A DNA stretch of 64,000 bases from Margaritifera margaritifera (Eukaryota; Mollusca; Bivalvia; Unionida; Margaritiferidae): NCBI GenBank assembly GCA_029931535.1, contig JAQPZY010000641.1:124001-188000 (forward strand), given 5' to 3'. Each line of letters begins with the position of its first letter. Positions within the stretch are counted from its first letter, which is position 1. This document shows, one piece after another, positions 1-10,700 of the stretch. The notes below the pieces were generated by a model. That model did not search any database. It was not told where the DNA came from and saw only the letters and a program-made list of their open reading frames with translations. The position numbers were made by a program, and so were the translations under genes.

Positions 1-567
1 CTCAAACACGACATGTATGAGGAATGTTTGCGTGAGAGGCACGAATTTGCACTCACAGCAAATTTGATCCGGTCGCGGAAACATCGCTTGGGTGTATACC
101 GATGCACCAAGTTGAGTTTGTCTCCGCTTTGTCTCCGCTTGATACCAAGCGATGGATATTCCCCGACGGAATCACCCCTTACGCGTACGGACACCATCCG
201 ATTGTTAATCAGCTTACAATTGATTCTCTCCGGAGTGATGCGCTAGCGCATTAAAGTAGACTTTGATGGTAGTTCTGTATTTCCAGGAACGACTTGCAAT
301 TCGTCTAGTACAAATGCTCTGCTTAGCTGCTTTGCTGCTTGTTCATCCGCGAGAACCAAAGGTTCCAGTGCTAAATGGTAACGCGTTGGCTGTCCCGACG
401 AAATTGTTTCCGAATGGGGCTAACACAGGTGGTTGTGCAACTGTTTTATGTGTAACGGTGACAGTCTTCTGTCGAATTCTAACCCAATTGCGCTTGAGAT
501 TTCATTATTCAGCGCTGCGATGACTGATCGAAGACGTGTTACACACTCGCGAGACCGCTCTAGAGTG
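1..567. other. Unassigned left end of the Polinton-type block
   Basis: Open stretches exist on both strands (for example 13-246 and 263-523, plus), but I recognise no protein in them. Because the integrase reads leftward and ends near 568, the minus strand here could hold degraded integrase C-terminus or a following gene. No stop-free minus frame supports that. Nothing further can be assigned. Confidence 0.3.
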
Positions 568-1151
568 CTAGCACCTCATTACCAATTTTTGCACGTACTG
601 ATGTCCGAATAATCGTTTCGCAAGTCTACGGTGAAATCGTTCCACAACAGTCTGGTCACAATGTATGCCAACATATTCAACACGAACCTGCACCTTATGT
701 TTTGTTAACAATGCGGCAAAGGCTCCGAGAAATTCTTTATCTGGATCCACTTACAACAACCGTGGCCATGTTAGCGGTCCGCGTGCGTAAATACGTTTAA
801 GCGCATCTGCGACACTTTCTGAATCTTTAGACGTTAACGGCTCCGCTTCCTTATATCTGCTGGCAATATCTACGATGATTAACTCCTACTTGTATGCTCG
901 TCCGCGTACCCGATCAAGCATGAGAAATAAAAAATCAGCCTCATGAACTTCGTTGGGTGTTTTGACATCAAACCATCCACGAAAATGTTTTTGCGTGCGG
1001 GTAAGTAAGTTTGCCATAATGCTAGTTTAGCTAATCATGTTCGAGCAATCCCGTGAGTGATCTTTTCCGCGCTCGCTAACTTTTCAACACCAGCTTCACC
1101 TTTCCAATACCTGCGGGGACTATAGTATACCGTGGACTGTTTCTTTTCCAT
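568..1151 (-). pseudogene. Retroviral-type (rve) integrase of Polinton, broken
   Basis: The minus strand encodes a degraded DDE integrase, the enzyme that joins element ends to host DNA. A basic N-terminal stretch (YYSPRRYW) starts near 1,151. Then come a segment containing VDIASRYKEAEPL near 866-830 and the best-preserved part, 568-750, with VDPDKEFLGAF (second catalytic Asp) and QTVVERFHRRLAKRLF (third catalytic acidic residue followed by the typical basic helix). At least one frameshift and two in-frame stops separate the parts. The family is recognised from the spacing of these motifs; the zinc-binding N-terminus and chromodomain were not seen. It is divergently oriented from the capsid genes, as in many Polintons. 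Confidence 0.8.
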
Positions 1152-1285
1152 GTTTGTTTGTTTGTTTGTTTATAATATCAATATTTTTCACCTCCACTTC
1201 GTGGACTTTTTTCACCACTAAGTGACCTTAACAGGATTTGCCTAGTGGACTTTATCCACGGGAGGTGGAATCTCCCAGTACAATC

Positions 1286-1657
1286 TTAGTCTTTGATGAT
1301 CCATGTAGCGCTCCTTTCTCCGAGTGTAGGACTGATCGCATTCAAGTCATGGATAAGATCTATATCAGCACGTAGACGCGCACGGATATCACTTGATGCT
1401 TTATAAGCAAAATCATGTCGATAACATGCCAAATTTAAACGATTTACGGGTGTTTCTCCTGGCTTTGGTTGGTTATTAGAATCATGTCGTATATCCAGTT
1501 GTCTACCAGGCCTACAATAATTGTATCTAGGTTCCGAACAAAGCCAGATATGCTTTTCACCAGGGTATTTACTCCATGGTGTTCCGGGTAGCTTCGTTAA
1601 TACCGCTGGCCACTTTTTTTTAAAAAAACGTGAACCTCTTTGCTCCACATCTGACAC
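1286..1657 (-). CDS. Phospholipase A2-like protein of the Polinton block
   Basis: An open frame of about 123 residues with no obvious ATG; it opens at a GTG, so the true start is uncertain. It contains the two hallmarks of the small viral/secreted PLA2 fold: a calcium-loop-like segment YNYCRPG (the usual C-G-P-G has become C-R-P-G) and the catalytic helix NLACYRHDFAY with the His-Asp pair. A basic patch (RGSRFFKKKW) precedes them. Parvovirus VP1 and Polinton/adintovirus elements carry PLA2 domains thought to help virions leave endosomes; whether this copy is active is unknown. The Gly-to-Arg change in the calcium loop suggests decay. It lies between the integrase and the divergent ATPase. Confidence 0.7.
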   Translation of the reverse strand: MSDVEQRGSRFFKKKWPAVLTKLPGTPWSKYPGEKHIWLCSEPRYNYCRPGRQLDIRHDSNNQPKPGETPVNRLNLACYRHDFAYKASSDIRARLRADIDLIHDLNAISPTLGERSATWIIKD

Positions 1658-1784
1658 AAGTTCCAGTGATCGCGGCTATAGTATTACCTGTTTGAACCCG
1701 CGTTGGATTTGCAGTAACTGTTTTCATGCGGCATCGCACACAATATGAAGACATGAGTGTGTTATACAGTAATTGACATTTAAA

Positions 1785-2472
1785 ATGGCATCACGAAAAA
1801 GGAAAAGAACCAATTTGAGAAGCTCCGCTTTTGCCGTCATTGACTTCTGTCTGCGCAGGCAAGGCCCAAACTACCCAAGCACGGTGACATGTTTTCAAAC
1901 TTCGTTCGCACGTTGATAATTGGTCAGGTTGAATCAGGTAAAACTCAACTGTTGTTGAATCTAATCATGAGATTGTTAACGTGGATCACCTGTACGTGAT
2001 TGCTCCGTTGGCGGACTATCAACCGATGCTAAGACGTACTCAAAGATTTTACGGAAGCGCTTCAGGCGTCGCCAAAAAGTAAATCGTCCACCATTGATTT
2101 CTTTTCCACAATCGATGAATCTTCTACCATTGATGACCTTGACCCGGGCGCAACTAATCTTGTCGTGTACGATGATGTGATGCTTAAACATCAAGAAAAT
2201 CCAGCGAGAATATGTTACCGACGCCGACACAAAACATAGACGTGATCTATGGAACACAACGATACGCACACGTGCCTAAATTAATTCGAGACAACTGTAA
2301 CATGTTAATGACACTTCGTGGCATTGTCGCGCATGGTCTACCAAACATTCATTTGACCTGGTGTGCCGCTGACCACTCGTGGGGTGAGTTTCGTAATACG
2401 TTTACGGATGTCACCCAGGACCCGTATATCTACCTCACTATTGACTTGATCAGAATATCGCGCGGGTCTTGA
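1785..2472 (+). pseudogene. FtsK/HerA (A32-like) packaging ATPase, frameshifted
   Basis: Remnant of the genome-packaging ATPase. An ATG at 1,785 opens with a very basic MASRKRKR. In another frame, 1,922-1,945 encodes a perfect Walker A, GQVESGKT, followed by QLLLNLI. Near 2,158-2,181 LVVYDDVM is the Walker B strand. From 2,212 another frame carries YGTQRYAHVPKLIRDNCNML, the sensor region typical of A32-like ATPases, ending at 2,472. At least two or three frameshifts break the gene, so it cannot be functional as it stands. It is the first rightward gene of the block. Confidence 0.8.
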
Positions 2473-2506
2473 CACGGGAATATAACAACCACGGTAAATA
2501 TATAAA

Positions 2507-3190
2507 ATGTCAAAGCTGCCAGTGATACCCTACCAGAGTTTGGGGATCGACTCCGTAAAGCTGCTCGCGAACACCAGGAACGGATTCGTAATGTTATAGC
2601 CGGCCACAAACGTGTCAGATATATGTTACAGTCGAGACAGACTGCACGGGAAGATCTCACAGAGGACTTCGAACAAATGTTTGTACTGCTGATTAAATCA
2701 ATAAAAGAGACTGTAGCCAATTCTGCGAAAACTGTGGAACAAACAAAGAAAGTCGCGGAAACCACTGCCGCGATGATGGGAACACTACGACGACCTGGTC
2801 CGATCCGGCGTGCGCCAACACAATTAGTAGAAATTGGACAAAGATTAGAGACCCTGGGACATGCAAGGGGATGTAAGAGAGGTACTTGCGAATCTTCAAC
2901 AAGAATAACCACCCGAGCAAAAATCAAAGTTTGACACACCAATTCAAACATTTAATGAAGAGGCACTGCAGATCATCGTTGAATATCCCCTAGAGTTTGC
3001 CTCGAAAGTACGTGGTCCAAAACGATTAAAATATTATATGTTGGAGTCTGAACTACCCATTGATACGCAACCAAGTTACCTCAACAGGGAATGGGACGGA
3101 CGGGTGTTCAAGGAGTGGACTGGATTTAAAAGACTATACTGTAATAATGATACATGGAATGATTTTTATAAAATTATTGAAATCTATTGA
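2507..3190 (+). pseudogene. Coiled-coil protein of the Polinton block, frameshifted
   Basis: Reading frames 2,507-2,600 and 2,511-2,934, then about 2,925-3,190 in another frame, read as one broken gene. The central part is rich in Lys, Glu, Arg and Thr with heptad-like spacing (SIKETVANSAKTVEQTKKVA), predicting an alpha-helical coiled coil, then a Pro/Arg stretch. The last part, ending in the stop at 3,188-3,190, has aromatic-rich sequence (EWTGFKRLYC). I do not recognise the family. Position between ATPase and capsid genes suggests a structural or core protein, but that is inference. Confidence 0.5.
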
Positions 3191-3219
3191 AACTTAGGTG
3201 AAGAAAAGGTTAAACTATA

Positions 3220-4319
3220 CTGTGATAATTTTCTCCGTACGCACAAAACATTCATGCAAAGGTACTTCTATGGCGTTGCGTGGGGGCCTACAAACACGAT
3301 GTGCCTTCCGAAAAGGAAGAATAAGAAGAATATCTCTTCCCATCGGAGGATCTTCCCCAGGAACCACCCAAACGTGGAAAAGGTCTTGGTGATCGTGGAA
3401 CAACCAGAGGTTCCATGAAAACCCAAAGGATTTAAATGCGTGTCTGTGGACCAACAACAGGAAAAGGAATTCGTGGTTTTGTTTGAAACACTACTGGAGC
3501 CCATTCGGGCGGGCAAACGCATCCGAAGTCGTTAATGAGGCCGCATCGATTTGTCAGCGGTTACTCACCAACGACATCATGGACCCGGTGACGTCTCGCG
3601 CGTTGATGTATGAACGTATTGGAGACATCGATGATTTACGCCACATGACGAATTTTGAGGCGATTGAAACACTACGTGTTTTACGCGAAATCAACTCTGC
3701 GTTGCAGCGTGTCACTGCAAATACAACCCCGAGCGTTACCTCGATGATTACGATCTCATCAATGAAACCAGATTTTGACGTGACTTTTGCTACACCAATC
3801 ACCGCAGGGAAATCCCGCACACTTGAGATTGCACAAGCATCGTTGCGAGTTTATTACAGTTGGCCTAATATCCGATTACGAACGTTTGGAGGTTTTCGCA
3901 CGAATAACTCGTTTGTGTTTTCGTCGGAATGTTCTGTCTTGGAATAATATTGATGTGGAATCAATCAATGAAGAAATTCGACGGACAATCACATTGGTAA
4001 GCGGTAAAGATACCATATCGCGGCTGGCATTGTCAATATTACCTCAACGATTGAAATTAGTTACATTTCTGTGACGCCATCAGTGGCAGTTATGAAAACA
4101 GAGCTTCCTCAAGCGTAACCTCCCAAGGTTACATAATGTCTGGGTGGAACCGGGTGATTTGATATCGATTATTCGCGCGGCACCGGTGTATTTTCCGTGC
4201 CATAATCCCCGGTCAGCACAACTTCGTTTAACTCTTGTGTACAAGGACGGGCACATGGTAGATCTCCGTGGGAAGACCTTAACAATACAACTGTACATTA
4301 GAGATCGATCTGATATTTA
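3220..4319 (+). pseudogene. Minor capsid (penton-like) protein, broken
   Basis: The best open part is 3,483-3,947 (about 154 residues), containing helical sequence and then FDVTFATPITAGKSRTLEI. After a frameshift, 3,945-4,074 holds NIDVESINEEIRRTITLVSG, and the end reads LRGKTLTIQLYIRDRSDI before the stop at 4,317-4,319. The order (long N-terminal helices, then a beta-rich domain ending in an 'L-x-I-x-L-x-I' strand) and the position directly before a small glycine-rich protein and the major capsid protein fit the minor capsid gene of Polinton-like elements. Similar ordering occurs at 46,665-47,540 in this window. Assignment rests on position and general character, not on a conserved motif. 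Confidence 0.5.
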
Positions 4320-4324
4320 AATAT

Positions 4325-4691
4325 AATGACAGTCGTACGTGAACGTGTGATACTTGCGCGTGTTGTAAATGCGAGAAAACCCGTTTACATGACATATTAC
4401 GGAACTGGCCTTGGCGATGTTGTTCGTGGATTGATTACAGGCGCACTAAAGGTGCTCGCGGCCTTGTCTTAGAGCGGTGCACCAATTGCTAAACAAGTGA
4501 CTCGAGCACCACCAAAAACGGTTACACTTCCATCAACAGCTATAATGCCAGCCTCGGTTAGAAAATCATCAATGAAGCTGCTCAACAACGTATCGCCGAA
4601 TCAGTGATTGCAAATCTGGCAAAGGAGAGAGGATTACGATTGTGGGCAGGATGTCAAAAAGGTATTAGACGAAACCAAAATGTATAAATAA
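4325..4691 (+). pseudogene. Small glycine-rich capsid-associated protein, one or more breaks
   Basis: Starts at ATG 4,325, five bases after the previous stop. The N-terminus contains YYGTGLGDVVRGLITGA, a short amphipathic glycine-rich helix resembling minor virion proteins (adenovirus pVI/pX-like) of Polinton-type elements. A stop occurs at about 4,469-4,471 and further breaks follow; a continuation ends KKVLDETKMYK at 4,691. A matching GIGDMLKSYFRTVGPI segment lies near 47,595-47,645. Membrane-active function is inference from family position. Confidence 0.5.
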
Positions 4692-4697
4692 AAAACG

Positions 4698-5259
4698 ATG
4701 GCAAAATTGAAAGATACATCCGATCTCGCGTTTGACACTGACGCGCCTGTGTTGATGGATCGAAGCAAAAGAAATTCTCAATATTATTTGTACTCGGCTA
4801 GATATCCTGATCAGTCAAAAATAGAATTACAAGTGCAGGATACGTCTGTTTTTTCTTCCAAGTGAGACTTTCTAAGAAATTGAGGGAAAACTGATACAAA
4901 ACGACAATAACAATTATTCCAACGATGCTCCAGTTGGATTTGTCAACAATGACACCATGCCGTTGTTCAACAGAACAGGTTATTCCATCAATGGGAAAGA
5001 AATCGAAGCAATTCTTGACAACGCTGGCAGTGCAACGCGGATTCTCGAACTTGCCAGATACAGCGACGATTATGCGAAATCCGCCGCCACGTCTATGATG
5101 TTTTGTAAGGACTCATCCGATCCTGCAGATCATAAAATGTGTACAATTAGGCGACATCAAAATCATGCAGGCAACTCTGCCGCAGATATAGAAGACATGA
5201 TCATTAAACATCAACCCGAATTACAACATTGGATTTTCACAGCGTTGACTGCAACTTGA
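4698..5259 (+). pseudogene. Major capsid protein, interrupted and truncated
   Basis: ATG at 4,698 opens 55 codons, ending at a stop around 4,863. A continuing segment resumes in another frame and is open from 4,957 to 5,259 (MPLFNRTGYSINGKEIEAIL). The phrase 'NNDT...LFNRTGYSINGKEIE' fits the double-jelly-roll capsid proteins of Polinton-like elements in animals, in which a subunit-contact strand carries a similar pattern. Only the N-terminal third or so is present, and the sequence then changes to unrelated AT-rich DNA. Function: it would form the icosahedral shell in the active virus or element. Confidence 0.55.
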
Positions 5260-5260
5260 A

Positions 5261-5689
5261 GGAGGCCTATTGTTCTTTTCGTGTGCTATTTCTCCCAGTC
5301 AGATACGTGATAATACCTCAACATCTTTTATGTTTTGATTCGTATGGGCTTGCACCACCACTTAAATTTTTGGCTCACTAGTATGATTTTGCATTCGAGT
5401 GATTGATAATATTATGATAATAACAGTTTTGTTGGTTACAGTCTTCTATCCTTTTGATTGGGCGCCTGTTGGTAACGTGGGCTATGATGCGTGATGCAAA
5501 TTCGCGTGATTCGCGAGTAAAGTCATGGGGTATAGGATGCTTTGACTTGACCTATATCAGTGAGCTCTGTCTAAATCGCCCATTATGGCACTACTTGGTA
5601 TCATTGAACATGAGTATCATAAGTTCGCCAGTACAAAGTTCAGGAGATATTATGCTATATCCATGACATTGCTGGCTGCGTATAGTCAG
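5261..5689. other. Junction of Polinton fossil and host intron or intergenic DNA
   Basis: No gene or RNA recognised. A short open frame at 5,454-5,666 looks incidental. AT content rises sharply compared with the preceding block. No duplicated target site or inverted terminus could be identified. Confidence 0.4.
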
Positions 5690-6775
5690 GGTTTGTAATT
5701 GTGTAAACGTTTTGTTTTACTACTATTGCTTTCAGATTTAGCATGCTATTTTCAAGGAACTTACTAAGGATCTTCTAATATCATTCTGAACCACGCACGG
5801 GGGAAACAGGTCACAAAGATGTAATATTTTATAAAAGGTTAAACTCAGGCAAATGTCTAGCTGTAGGTATGGGTATGTTTATGAAACTTAGTCAGGATAT
5901 TTCTTTGAATCACTCTAAATTATCCCGGGGAGTCTAGTTGAAAGTGACCTTCTTTTCTTACAGTAATCAATGTTGTTTACAGGTTTTCCCTGCTGTAACG
6001 TTTTGTCCTACTACAAATCTCACAGTGTAGGTATGCTGTATTCGTGGTACTTGGTCAGGGTATATCTTTCTTCACTCTAAACCACACTGGGGGAATTTAG
6101 ATTACAGTGATCCTCTTTCGTTATAGTAATGAATTTTGTTTACAGGTTAATCCCAGTGTAAAGTTTTGTCCTACTGGCACATCTCACAGTATAGGTATGC
6201 TGCCTTCATGGAAATTGGTCAGGTGTACTTTTCCAGGTAAAAGTTAGTGCAAATTACTTTTCCTGCACAAATAATTTTATTGTTTACAGGTTAACCCCAG
6301 TTTAAAGGTTTGTCCTCCTTGCAAATATCCAGATGTAGACATTGTATGTACAAGGAATGTAGTCAGTGTATCACTTGCTTCATTCTTAATCCCTCTGTGT
6401 GAAGGTTGGTCACAACAACTTACTTTTTTACCCTGGTAACTTTCTTATTTAAGGATTAACCCCAGTGTATAAAGCTTGTCTTTGCATCATATCTCGAGCT
6501 GTACCCAGGGTATATTTATGGAACTTGGTGTGAGTGTTTCTTTTATCATTTTGAACCACCCCAGTGGAATGTAGGTTGCAGTGACTTATTTTTGTACACA
6601 AATATTTTTTTTGTACAGCTTAACCCTTGTTTCAAACTTTTGTGTCACTTTCAAATCTTCAGCTGTAGGTAAGCTGTGTTTATCGAACTTGCTCAGTGAG
6701 TTCTTACATCATTCTAAACGCCTCTTGGAGAAAGATCGAAAGTGACTTCTTTTTTTTTTTTTTTTTTTGTACACA
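5690..6775. repeat. Degenerate tandem array, ~143-165-bp unit, six or more copies
   Basis: The anchor phrase GGTTAAnCCCAGTGTAAAG recurs near 5,839, 5,982, 6,147, 6,289, 6,454 and 6,619, giving steps of 143, 165, 142, 165 and 165 bases. Other conserved phrases are CTGTAGGTATG, 'CTTGGTCAGGG' and 'CACTCTAAACCAC'. Copies are strongly diverged. The array ends in a T-rich tract at 6,750-6,768. Confidence 0.75.
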
Positions 6776-7715
6776 TAATATTATTATTTATCACACTTCT
6801 TCCTTCGTCTGACTGACTTAAATGTATTATTATTCTCAATCTTCTAGTGAGTATGTGTAGCTGCAAGTTTATAAAATTTTCTGAGATTTAATGTTTTTAT
6901 TTAATGTTCATATATTTATAACTACTCTCTGACGTTATGACCAGTTTTTTAATATTTAATCAAGGATATGGTTACGAGTGAAGAAAGAACCGAACTGAAC
7001 TGAACTTCTAAATACTTATATACTTTGACAAGGCTAAATATATATTCCACTTTTCTTACTAATGAAAAATAAATTCATACTTGTTCCAACATTTTCATAA
7101 GGTTACAAATTAGTTTGACTCTAGCATTTTAGACTAACACCCCACGTATAGTACCATACAGCTTCATGCATACATAAATTTTTGTTTAATTAAAACTGTA
7201 TGTTACAATTTACTACAGGAACCCATGTTTGTGCAACAATATTTTACAAGTCGATTTTTTATTTTTTTTTAAAGATATTGGTTTCATTCAAATGATACGT
7301 AATAAATACAATAGCCATACAAATAAAACATAAATCCAACGTATCTTGATAATATTACTGACCAAATAAACCTGAAACATCACTCAAGAAAACAATATCA
7401 GACGAATAATGTATGTATTTCATCAAATTACAAATTACCTCTGCACTATCAAATATCAAATAAATATACTTATTTCATGTCTGATGCAAAATTGATACAT
7501 TTATCGTAACAGTCATGATGGTTTAGATATTGAATACATTTGTAGATATTCGTAGATTGATTTTACTGAATTTCTAATTAATGTATTAAATTAAATATAT
7601 GTTTTTCTGACACCATTAGCCTGCATTAAGTATTATCGCTTGATATTATAATGTCCTTGTATTAAAGTAAGGATGATAATGTCATAAAAAAAGAAATGAG
7701 GTGAAAAATATGAAC
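6776..7715. other. Unassigned DNA below the last visible exon of gene B
   Basis: AT-rich sequence with many short stops on both strands. I searched the minus strand here for the next expected integrin segment (the G-I-x-x-P-N-D-G-x-C-H-L region) and did not see it. Confidence 0.5.
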
Positions 7716-7799
7716 CTTGCCATCCCCTGCAAAATGAAAGCCGGCATCAGCAAAGTACACCAACACTTTTCTAGATTCATTTCTCCAACCGATTGTCTC
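7716..7799 (-). CDS. Integrin beta B exon: beta-I core with MIDAS Asp
   Basis: 84 bp, phase 0 to phase 0, after acceptor TATGTTTCAG. Encodes 28 residues beginning ETIGWRNESRK and including VLVYFADAGFHFAGDGK. The Asp in YFAD matches the MIDAS Asp of the beta-I domain (human beta3 D251), and AGDGK is a family hallmark. The donor would be AAG|GTTCAT, a poor match to the GTRAGT consensus. This is the last integrin exon I can find toward the left edge. Confidence 0.88.
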
Positions 7800-10700
7800 C
7801 TGAAACATAGACTTTAAAATAACAAATCAAGGCAGAAACAACTATATAAGCCAAATAATCAAGCATTTTGGAGTTGATGGCCTACTCATACAAAACATCA
7901 TGAATATACTTCTTTCAGGCTCCATGCGCCGCCATGATACAGCTTAAGCTGTGACATTTTACAAGGTTTACATATCCTTTCATAATTGCTAGAAACATGT
8001 GACTATTGCAAGAAAAGCTTGCATGATACGATAGCGGTCAGTGGGGTGTGTGGGCGTTTGTATTAAAAATCATACTGCATAAAAGATTAAACTCCGGAGT
8101 TTCTCATTTTTGCACAGGGTTCAAAACTTTAAGAAAAGGTATTCCCCCTGATTTTCCCCACTGGTAATCCATTTTATACAGGGTTCCCACACTCTTTGAC
8201 ACAAAAATTTCCAAATCTTTTTAAGATTTCTTATGACGAAATCAATTTTTCCAAGGTTCACTTATGACCCTTACTGAATGGAATGAACAACATTTTGGCT
8301 CGAAAACATGCATTTTTCAAATCAACAACTGTTTCTATGTTAAGACTCTCCCACAGCGTCAAAATGAGACATATGACTATGTACTGAATGTCAAATTGTA
8401 TCACTAGAAACAAGTATAAATTTGCAAGTAACTAATTCAAATTCACAGAATAAACATATTAACTTTGCTCTGCTTAACTGCGTACGTGAACATGAAGAAA
8501 GTATTATTTAGAAATGGGTTGTTTTAAATTTTGACTAAAAAACCTTTAAAATGATATACCTTCATATAAAAAGAAGGACTATTTTTTGTTTACAATTTCC
8601 AATCCGCTTACGTTTGACTGGTACCCTCATGTCTACTTTCAATGGAATCTGACTATGGACTGTATATTTAATTAAACCATTGTCAAGTACACACAGAACA
8701 TGGGATTCTGCATTTAAAATTCCTCCAGTAGTCTGTATATTTATATGTATTTATTAAGATCTGGTACAATTCACCGCAAAGTGAGGTGTCGGTGGGAGCC
8801 AGAGTCGTGGCTAAGGTTACTATTGGCGGTAATGTTTAACAATGTGTTCCCTGTACGAACTATCAATATTAAGCAAGGATTTATCACAATACATGTTTGT
8901 TAACTTTACATATCAAAAGTGGAACTGTGGAAGATACGTTTTATTAATTATTTTCTTAAACTTATCGAGATCACACATCACAGACAACCTATTGGCACAA
9001 TGTGATTAAGACTGGTCTTCATACCTTCTTCTTAGAAAAATGTACAGATATCGAGCAGACTATGGGAAAAACAGTCTACCTGACCAATCTGATCGTCTGA
9101 GTGCATAGATCGACTATGGTTCCACTCCACAGTTATTAAGTACTTCTGAAAGCGGGATGTGTAAAAGGCGAAGTTGTGTGTATTTGCAACAAGCACAACT
9201 GAGAGAATGTTGGCATACCTCTATGCTACTTTCCTGTACTGTGACTGAAATTTCATTGTATAGGGCATAAAGGAAACAACGCGCTGCCTAAAGCAGACAG
9301 TTGATCAATATGGCTGACCCCATGTGATTGAGAAATGAAACTGAACTAGTCCAAAGTACACTAACCTCTGCAGTTATTAAAATAGGCAAAATTAATTGTG
9401 GTGGATTAGACAATACTATCTTCTGAAAGAGCTATAAATTAATTAAAAAATATGAAACATTAGCCCCTCGAATGGATTAATACTTTACTGGCCGAAAAAA
9501 GTTTCCAAGAATCCAAGATAAGACCATTTCTTCCTTTTAACTGCTGAGTGTCGAAATCATCTCTTATATTCGTACCCGATAACAAGATTTTCAAATTAGC
9601 TGCTGTAGTGGACATATTGGATGCCAGATTTACACCCTTTTCATTCGCGACTAAGTATACATTATTAGAAGTCCTTGGGTGAAAACCCCGTGTTATTATG
9701 ATCATCCATTCAAGAGGAGTAGCAACAACACGATTGTCAAGACATCATATTGGATGTGCGATTGGCACAATTTTCATTTGGGACAAAAACTAGGTATCAT
9801 AAGAAGTCTATTGGTAAAACCAATGTTTATACAACCATTCATTTGGGAGAAGATGAGACAACAATATTTTCAATATGTGGACATATTATGGGTCAATTTG
9901 CATCATTTTCATTTAGGACCAACTAATCACCATAAGCATTATTCTTATGAAAACCCCATGTCAAAACGACTTTCTATTTAAAACGAGTAGCGATAACAAA
10001 TTTTATTTTTGGTCATCACGGTGACTATATCAGTATCATTTTAATTTAGGACCAGCAAGACATTATAAGACGTTTTCTGGTGAAAACCCCATACTGATAT
10101 GACTTTCCGTTTTGTAGGAGTAACAATAACATGATTTTTATGATGGTTGTCATGGTGGACATATTTGACATTCGATGCACACCGTTTCCATATAGAACCA
10201 ACTAGACATCATAAAAAGTCTTCAGGTGAAAGCACAATGTCAATATGACCAGCCATCTAGGAGAAATAGCGACAATAAGATTTTCAAGATGGCCCTGTGG
10301 CGGCCATATTGGAGGGCAGTCGGCAACATTTTCATTTTTGACTAACAAGACAGCATAAGAAGTCTTTTGGTGAAATCCCCATGTCAGTTTTACTTTCCAT
10401 TCAGGAAGAGTAGCAGTAGCATGATTTTAAAGATGGCTGCCGCGATGGCTATACTATACATCAAATTGGCACTATTTGTATTTAGGTATAACTATATATC
10501 ATAAGAAGTCTTTTAGCGAAAAACCCATGCTGATATCACCATCCATTCATGTGGAGTAGCAATAACAAGATTTAACGATTTCTGCTGTGGTAGCCATATT
10601 GGACGTCAGCTCGGCACAACTTGCATTTAGGATCAACTAGACATCATACGAAGTCTTCTGGTGAAACCGCATGCTCATATGACCATCCATTTGTGAGGAG

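Larger units (their letters stand above)
1..5260. mobile_element. Decayed Polinton/Maverick-type (adintovirus-like) element
   Basis: A gene-dense, less AT-rich block that differs from all following DNA. Remnants in order are integrase (minus), phospholipase A2-like protein (minus), FtsK/A32-type packaging ATPase (plus), a coiled-coil protein (plus), a minor-capsid-like protein (plus), a small glycine-rich capsid-associated protein (plus) and part of a major capsid protein (plus). This gene content is known from Polintons/Mavericks and adintoviruses. Most genes carry frameshifts or stops, so I read it as a fossil insertion. No terminal inverted repeat is visible: the element runs off the left edge and stops abruptly inside the capsid gene near 5,260. 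No DNA polymerase B is present here. It lies downstream of the last visible exon of integrin gene B. Confidence 0.8.

Noticed and set aside
5690..6775. CRISPR-like array
   Set aside because: Units are long and degenerate with no conserved short repeat separated by unique spacers, and the DNA is eukaryotic.
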